From an uncultured Phaeodactylibacter sp. (GTDB lineage Bacteria > Bacteroidota > Bacteroidia > Chitinophagales > Saprospiraceae): a stretch of 10,138 nt of DNA. This document shows positions 6,909-10,138 of the stretch, piece after piece. Where the stretch lies: assembly GCA_913062745.1 (NCBI GenBank), contig CAJXXJ010000083.1, positions 1 through 10,138 of the forward strand. The letters are read 5' to 3'. The notes beneath the pieces were generated by a model. It saw nothing but the letters and a program-made list of their open reading frames with translations, did not search any database and was not told the origin of the DNA. Both the position numbers and the translations under genes were made by a program. Positions within the stretch are counted from its first letter, which is position 1; each line of letters opens with the position of its first letter.

Positions 6909-7442
6909 GTGAAATTGGTTGAAGCAATAAAAAAGAGCGATGAGGGGGCTTTCAAGGCGATGTACCGGCAGTACTACCGACGCGTCTACCACTTTGCCCT
7001 CAAAAGCGTAAACGACAAGGCAGAGGCCGAAGATCTCTGCCAGAGTATTTTCCTGAAAATTTGGGAAAACCGAAGCCGGCTGGACGAACAGCTGGAAATA
7101 GAGCCGCAGCTATTCCGGATCGCTAAGGGTGTAGTCATTGACCACTACCGGGCGCAGACCCGGAGGCAGCAGTTGATCCAGCAGTTTCCCAGGTCCAGTC
7201 CAAGCGCCACCTTTGCTGGCAGCCCCGATAATTCAGACCGTACCCAGCGCCTAGAATCCGTCAGGAAAGCCATCGAAGAGCTGCCGGCCAAACGCCGGAA
7301 GGTGTTCAAGCTGAGCCGCTACCATGGCCTGACCTATGATGAAATTGCCGACGAGCTCTCTATCTCCCGCCATACCGTACATGTCCACATCAGCAAAGCC
7401 ATAATCGACCTTAAGAAAAAGCTGGCTGCCTTCTTTTTTTAA
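6909..7442 (+). CDS. ECF RNA polymerase sigma factor, FecI-like / Bacteroidota expansion type
   Basis: The product is 177 residues from the GTG at 6909. Region 2 spans residues 10-75, including GAFKAMYRQYYRRVYHFAL and the core-binding 2.2 helix AEDLCQSIFLKIWENR (40-55). A linker of about 40 residues follows. Region 4 spans 113-167, with ELPAKRRKVFKLSRYHGLTY and the DNA-binding helix-turn-helix YDEIADELSISRHTVHVHISKA (143-164). This is the normal length and layout of short sigma-70 factors paired with FecR regulators, as the next gene confirms. It should direct RNA polymerase to the neighbouring receptor operon. The frame is open back to a TTG at 6822, but those 29 residues are unlike the family and precede the likely promoter; TTG 6915 is another possible start. 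It ends in AFFF and TAA inside a T7 run that begins an A/T hairpin. Confidence 0.9.
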   Translation: MKLVEAIKKSDEGAFKAMYRQYYRRVYHFALKSVNDKAEAEDLCQSIFLKIWENRSRLDEQLEIEPQLFRIAKGVVIDHYRAQTRRQQLIQQFPRSSPSATFAGSPDNSDRTQRLESVRKAIEELPAKRRKVFKLSRYHGLTYDEIADELSISRHTVHVHISKAIIDLKKKLAAFFF

Positions 7443-7458
7443 TTTTTTAAAAAAAGAA
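7431..7458 (+). terminator. A/T-rich inverted repeat at the end of the sigma factor gene
   Basis: TTCTTTTTTT (7431-7440) is perfectly complementary to AAAAAAAGAA (7449-7458), with an 8-base AATTTTTT spacer. It overlaps the last codons and the TAA of the sigma gene. A pure A/T stem is weak and lacks a GC core. It could act as a leaky terminator or an mRNA-stability element that sets the sigma to anti-sigma ratio, or it may simply reflect a low-complexity gene end. Confidence 0.3.
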
Positions 7459-7528
7459 TACCACCCGGTAATCCCCTTCATTTTGGCAATCGTATGATCC
7501 TACCGAAAACTGCTTGCAAAACTCAAAG

Positions 7529-8500
7529 ATGATTAACAAAAGAAAGATTGATAAACTACTGCGGGGAGAATGCTCTCCGGAGGAACTTGAAAAACTACAG
7601 CAATACTGGCAGGCAGAAGATCAATCAGAAATCAATGCGCTACTGGAAAAGCACTGGCAGGAGGCATCCCGGGGTGCAGGCACCGATCCTGGCCTGGAGC
7701 AGCGGCTGTGGCGCAAAATTCAGCAAGCCCGGCCTGAAGGCACCCGCCGCATCAGCTGGCACCGTTGGCTGGCAGCAGCTTCGGTAGCCTTGCTAGCTGG
7801 GCTGGGGCTTTATTGGCTCAGTCTGCCTTCATCTGCTCCCTTGCAGACTAAAGTGGTAGAACGTGTGAATGAGGCAAGGGCACCGATGCGGATTCCGCTC
7901 GATGATGGATCAGCAGTATGGCTTAAGCAAGGCAGCCGCCTGAAGTATGCGCAGCCGTTTGATCGCAAAACCTGGCTAAGCGGAGAAGGTTTTTTTGAAA
8001 TCACTAAAAATCCGGAACAGCCCTTTATCGTGCAGGCTGGCAAAGTCCGCACCCGAGTACTGGGCACATCCTTTAATCTGAAAGCAGCAGAGGGCGACAG
8101 CGTGGTGCAGGTAGCGCTGGTGGAAGGCAGTGTAGAGGTGCAATGGGAAACTGATACCGCAGGGGCAGTGCGCATCGTACCTGGCGAACAGCTGACCTAC
8201 CACCGGCAAAGGCAGCGCGTGGAATCGGAGCGCTTCCTCGAAGATGCCCCCTATGCCTGGAAAAATGGAGTCATCTACTTCCAGAAAGCGGATGTATATG
8301 AAGTGGCCCGCACCTTGGAGCAATGGTATGACATTACAATTGAAATACCGGAAGACCAGCAGCTTTATGGGCAGCTGGTGCACCGATATGATACGAATAA
8401 ACTATCCTTGGATGAAGTATTGAAAGGCATTAGCAACGTCATGGATTACCGCTTCGAGCGGAAAGGAAGTGGCACCTTGCTGATCCTTTCTAAAAACTGA
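7529..8500 (+). CDS. FecR-family anti-sigma factor with C-terminal DUF4974 domain
   Basis: The 323-residue product starts at the ATG 7529 (MINKRKIDKLL). An in-frame TTG at 7514 would add only five residues and is less likely. Residues 1-75 are the cytoplasmic sigma-binding part, with the typical 'LLRGECSPEELEKLQQYW' start. Residues 80-99 are a single inner-membrane helix (WLAAASVALLAGLGLYWLSL). The periplasmic FecR domain covers about 110-210 with hallmark segments PLDDGSAVWL (113-122), SGEGFFEI (131-138) and TRVLGTSFNLKA (155-166). The C-terminal DUF4974 domain, residues 249-320, contains FQKADVYEVARTLEQWYDI and ends GTLLIL. In Fec-type systems this protein holds its sigma factor until the STN domain of a ligand-loaded TonB receptor signals through the periplasm. 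It lies 86 bases after the sigma gene and before the receptor gene, the usual order. The stop is TGA. Confidence 0.94.
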   Translation: MINKRKIDKLLRGECSPEELEKLQQYWQAEDQSEINALLEKHWQEASRGAGTDPGLEQRLWRKIQQARPEGTRRISWHRWLAAASVALLAGLGLYWLSLPSSAPLQTKVVERVNEARAPMRIPLDDGSAVWLKQGSRLKYAQPFDRKTWLSGEGFFEITKNPEQPFIVQAGKVRTRVLGTSFNLKAAEGDSVVQVALVEGSVEVQWETDTAGAVRIVPGEQLTYHRQRQRVESERFLEDAPYAWKNGVIYFQKADVYEVARTLEQWYDITIEIPEDQQLYGQLVHRYDTNKLSLDEVLKGISNVMDYRFERKGSGTLLILSKN

Positions 8501-8521
8501 AAACTCAAATTACAAGAAAAA

Positions 8522-8561
8522 GGCCAGCTAAGAGACTAGCCGGCCGAGCTTTTAAACTTTT
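8522..8561 (+). terminator. Candidate terminator or attenuator hairpin between fecR-like and susC-like genes
   Basis: GGCCAGCTA (8522-8530) pairs with TAGCCGGCC (8537-8545) around a 6-base loop AGAGAC. The 9-bp stem has a single A-C mismatch. It is followed by GAGCTTTTAAACTTTT, a broken U-rich tail. Lying 21 bases after the fecR-like stop, it would separate regulator and receptor transcripts or allow partial read-through. Confidence 0.5.
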
Positions 8562-8587
8562 GCCAACCCTTTTCCAATGCAAGTTTG
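8559..8587 (+). promoter_or_regulatory. Candidate promoter (TTTG-N17-CAAGTTTG) for the SusC-like receptor
   Basis: TTTG at 8559-8562 and CAAGTTTG at 8580-8587 are 17 bases apart. This matches the Bacteroidota -33/-7 pattern TTTG and TAnnTTTG with one mismatch (C for T). It lies just after the candidate terminator and would give a leader of about 64 bases before the ATG at 8658. A separate promoter read by the upstream ECF sigma factor is also expected, but its consensus is unknown to me. Confidence 0.4.
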
Positions 8588-8657
8588 GCCGCGAGCAATT
8601 GGAGTCGGGACCCGGCAAAAGATGGAATCCTATTGTTTAAAAACTCAATCTGAATTT

Positions 8658-9887
8658 ATGAAACCTTACTTACTGAGAAAAGTTTTCGCTATGTCGAAAT
8701 TCTTTTTGTTCGTGGGCTGCGTGCAGGCGCTCTTTGCGACGGCTGCTTTTGCAACTTCGGGCAAAGCCCAAGTGCTGGAAGAGACTTATGTTTCCAGCAA
8801 TTGGGACCATCTCAAACTGGAAGAAGCCTTTGCTGACATTCAACGCCAGAGCGACTTCTACTTTACGTACAATTACGATGCCATCAAAGGCATCCGTATT
8901 TCCAACGTACAGCAGGAGATGCCACTGTCGAGCTTGCTGAAGTATCTGGCCAGCCAGTCTAATCTCAAGTTTCAGGTCGAAGACGAAATCATCTACGTTA
9001 CGTTGGATGAATACGTCTCTCCGCAGGCTAAAGGGCAACGCCTGGAGCTGGAAGTGCCGGAAGTATCCCGGCTGGAGCAAATGGCTAAGCTGGAAAATGC
9101 TCGGGTAATATACAAACTGTCTTCCCTCAATTCCGGTGATGACCGCGTAGTAAAAGGGACCATCACTTCCGAAGAGGGCGAACCCCTGGCGGGTGCCACC
9201 GTACTCGTCAAGAGCACTAGCAACGGTACGGTAACGGACGTAGACGGTTCTTTCTCGGTAGTGATACCAGAAGGAGAAGATGTGGTGCTCGTTATTTCCT
9301 ATGTAGGCTACACCACACGGGAAATCCGTGTGGGCGATGAGTCAGTCCTCAACCTTCAGCTCTACCCGTCCGCTGCTCAGCTCGATGATGTGGTGGTAGT
9401 TGCTTATGGTACGCAAAAGAAGACAGACGTAACCGGTGCTATCGGCTCTCTCGACAATAAGGATTTCAACAAGGGCATCGTACAAAACCCGGGCCAGTTG
9501 CTGCAAGGCAAAGTAGCCGGCGTAAACGTAACAGCAGCCAGCGGTGAGCCAGGAGCAGCCCAAGATGTGATCATTCGGGGTGTGGGCAGCCTTCGTTCCG
9601 GTACCACGCCGCTCTACGTAATTGATGGCTTCGTGCTTGATAACGCCTCCACCGGCGTAGCTACCAACCCGTTGAACTTCATCAACCCCCAGGACATTGA
9701 GTCCATTCAGGTACTGAAGGATGCTTCCGCTGCGGCGCTTTACGGTGCACGGGCAGCTAACGGCGTAGTAGTGATCACCACTAAGAAAGGCAGGGAGGGC
9801 AAATCAGAAGTGAACCTCTCCGTATCCTCGGCATTTTCCTCCCTTGCCAATAAAATTGACGTTTTCTCCGCCGACGAATTCCGTTAA
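8658..9887 (+). CDS. SusC/RagA-type TonB-dependent receptor, N-terminal part (STN, CarboxypepD_reg-like, plug) ending at an in-frame TAA
   Basis: From ATG 8658 there are 409 codons to TAA. The start fits the family: MKPYLLRKVFAMSKFFLFVG is a long SusC-type signal peptide, cut near AFA (residue 32). Upstream in-frame ATGs (8577, 8622) would only add unlike residues. Residues 48-117 are an STN domain, the signalling domain of FecA-like transducers. Residues 164-237 are a CarboxypepD_reg-like beta-sandwich (VKGTITSEEGEPLAGATV, ISYVGYTT). The TonB-box-like stretch DDVVVVAYGTQKK is at 243-255, followed by the plug (GKVAGVNV, VIIRGVGSL, PLYVIDGF, IESIQVLKDASAAALYGARAANG, VVITTKKG). It should import a ligand, often a glycan or peptide, across the outer membrane and signal to the FecR-like partner. 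The frame stops after SADEFR, before any barrel strand, so this product alone cannot be a transporter. Confidence 0.9.
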   Translation: MKPYLLRKVFAMSKFFLFVGCVQALFATAAFATSGKAQVLEETYVSSNWDHLKLEEAFADIQRQSDFYFTYNYDAIKGIRISNVQQEMPLSSLLKYLASQSNLKFQVEDEIIYVTLDEYVSPQAKGQRLELEVPEVSRLEQMAKLENARVIYKLSSLNSGDDRVVKGTITSEEGEPLAGATVLVKSTSNGTVTDVDGSFSVVIPEGEDVVLVISYVGYTTREIRVGDESVLNLQLYPSAAQLDDVVVVAYGTQKKTDVTGAIGSLDNKDFNKGIVQNPGQLLQGKVAGVNVTAASGEPGAAQDVIIRGVGSLRSGTTPLYVIDGFVLDNASTGVATNPLNFINPQDIESIQVLKDASAAALYGARAANGVVVITTKKGREGKSEVNLSVSSAFSSLANKIDVFSADEFR

Positions 9888-10138
9888 CAGGTGCCTGCGG
9901 TGGGTGGTAACCTCTTTGATGCAGGAGCCAATACTGACTGGCAGGATGAACTGACGAGAACGGCCAACTCGAATACTGTTTATCTTTCTATGAGTGGAGC
10001 AGCTAATGACAAGTTTTCCTATTTCACTTCGCTGGGTGTAGACGAACAGCAGGGTATTTTCAACAACAGTAGCCTGCGCCGCTATTCCGGCCGTATCAAC
10101 CTAAGCCAGAGCGCCCTGAACGGCCGTCTGAACATCGA
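9888..10138 (+). pseudogene. Continuation of the same SusC-like receptor frame (start of beta-barrel), disconnected by the in-frame stop
   Basis: The frame after the TAA is unchanged and stays open for 83 codons to the window edge. It reads as canonical SusC sequence: GGNLFDAGANTDWQDEL, then VYLSMSGA, KFSYFTSLGVDEQQGIFNNSSLRRYSGRINL. In SusC proteins the segment SADEFR is followed after a few residues by exactly this GANTDWQDE motif. So no sequence is missing, and a single codon, most simply CAA (Gln) changed to TAA, explains the break. There is no convincing separate start: the first GTG lies two codons after the stop and no signal peptide follows. The barrel half would therefore be lost unless the stop is a base error or is read through. 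A SusD-like lipoprotein gene is expected beyond the right edge. Confidence 0.88.

Noticed and set aside
9885..9887. Alternative genetic code in which TAA is sense, or selenocysteine/pyrrolysine insertion
   Set aside because: TAA ends the sigma factor and the small barrel gene in this window in the normal way, and the codon is neither TGA nor TAG.
9888..10138. A separate gene starting after the in-frame stop
   Set aside because: The sequence is the direct continuation of the SusC family alignment in the same frame, with no signal peptide or plausible start and no promoter-like motif.

Overview
The window looks like chromosomal DNA of a Bacteroidota bacterium, probably one of the marine or sludge Saprospiria/Chitinophagia-type lineages (that rank is inference). 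The support is a SusC/RagA-type TonB-dependent receptor with an STN domain, a FecI/FecR-type sigma and anti-sigma pair, a giant secreted protein built of PKD-like repeats plus a SprB-like repeat, signal peptides ending in A|Q, no evident Shine-Dalgarno sequences, and promoter-like matches to the Bacteroidota -7 motif TAnnTTTG. No tRNA, rRNA, CRISPR array, transposase or integrase gene was seen.

Left half, minus strand: bases 1-5120 are one uninterrupted reading frame of 1706 codons that runs off the left edge. It starts with a signal peptide, then a PKD-like domain, a jelly-roll/carbohydrate-binding-like domain, and 17 tandem Ig/PKD-like modules of about 78 residues, each with a conserved cysteine pair. 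It then enters a SprB-type repeat. It is a large exported, adhesin-like surface protein whose C-terminus (expected to carry a sorting signal) lies outside the window. Just upstream on the same strand (5224-5895) is a small outer-membrane beta-barrel protein.

Centre: a 208-base divergent intergenic region separates the barrel gene from a plus-strand DUF302 lipoprotein (6104-6571). After it, 6572-6908 holds no credible gene but is dense in inverted repeats and carries a perfect 4 x 13 bp tandem repeat.

Right half, plus strand: a cell-surface signalling and nutrient-uptake cassette made of an ECF sigma factor (6909-7442), a FecR anti-sigma factor (7529-8500) and a SusC-like receptor (from 8658). 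In the known Fec paradigm the receptor's STN domain senses ligand occupancy, FecR relays this across the inner membrane, and the sigma factor transcribes the receptor operon. The receptor frame is broken by an in-frame TAA at 9885-9887, exactly between the plug and barrel regions. The same frame then continues as a well-conserved SusC barrel sequence to the window edge. This is either a recent nonsense mutation or a base error, and it is the most notable oddity here.
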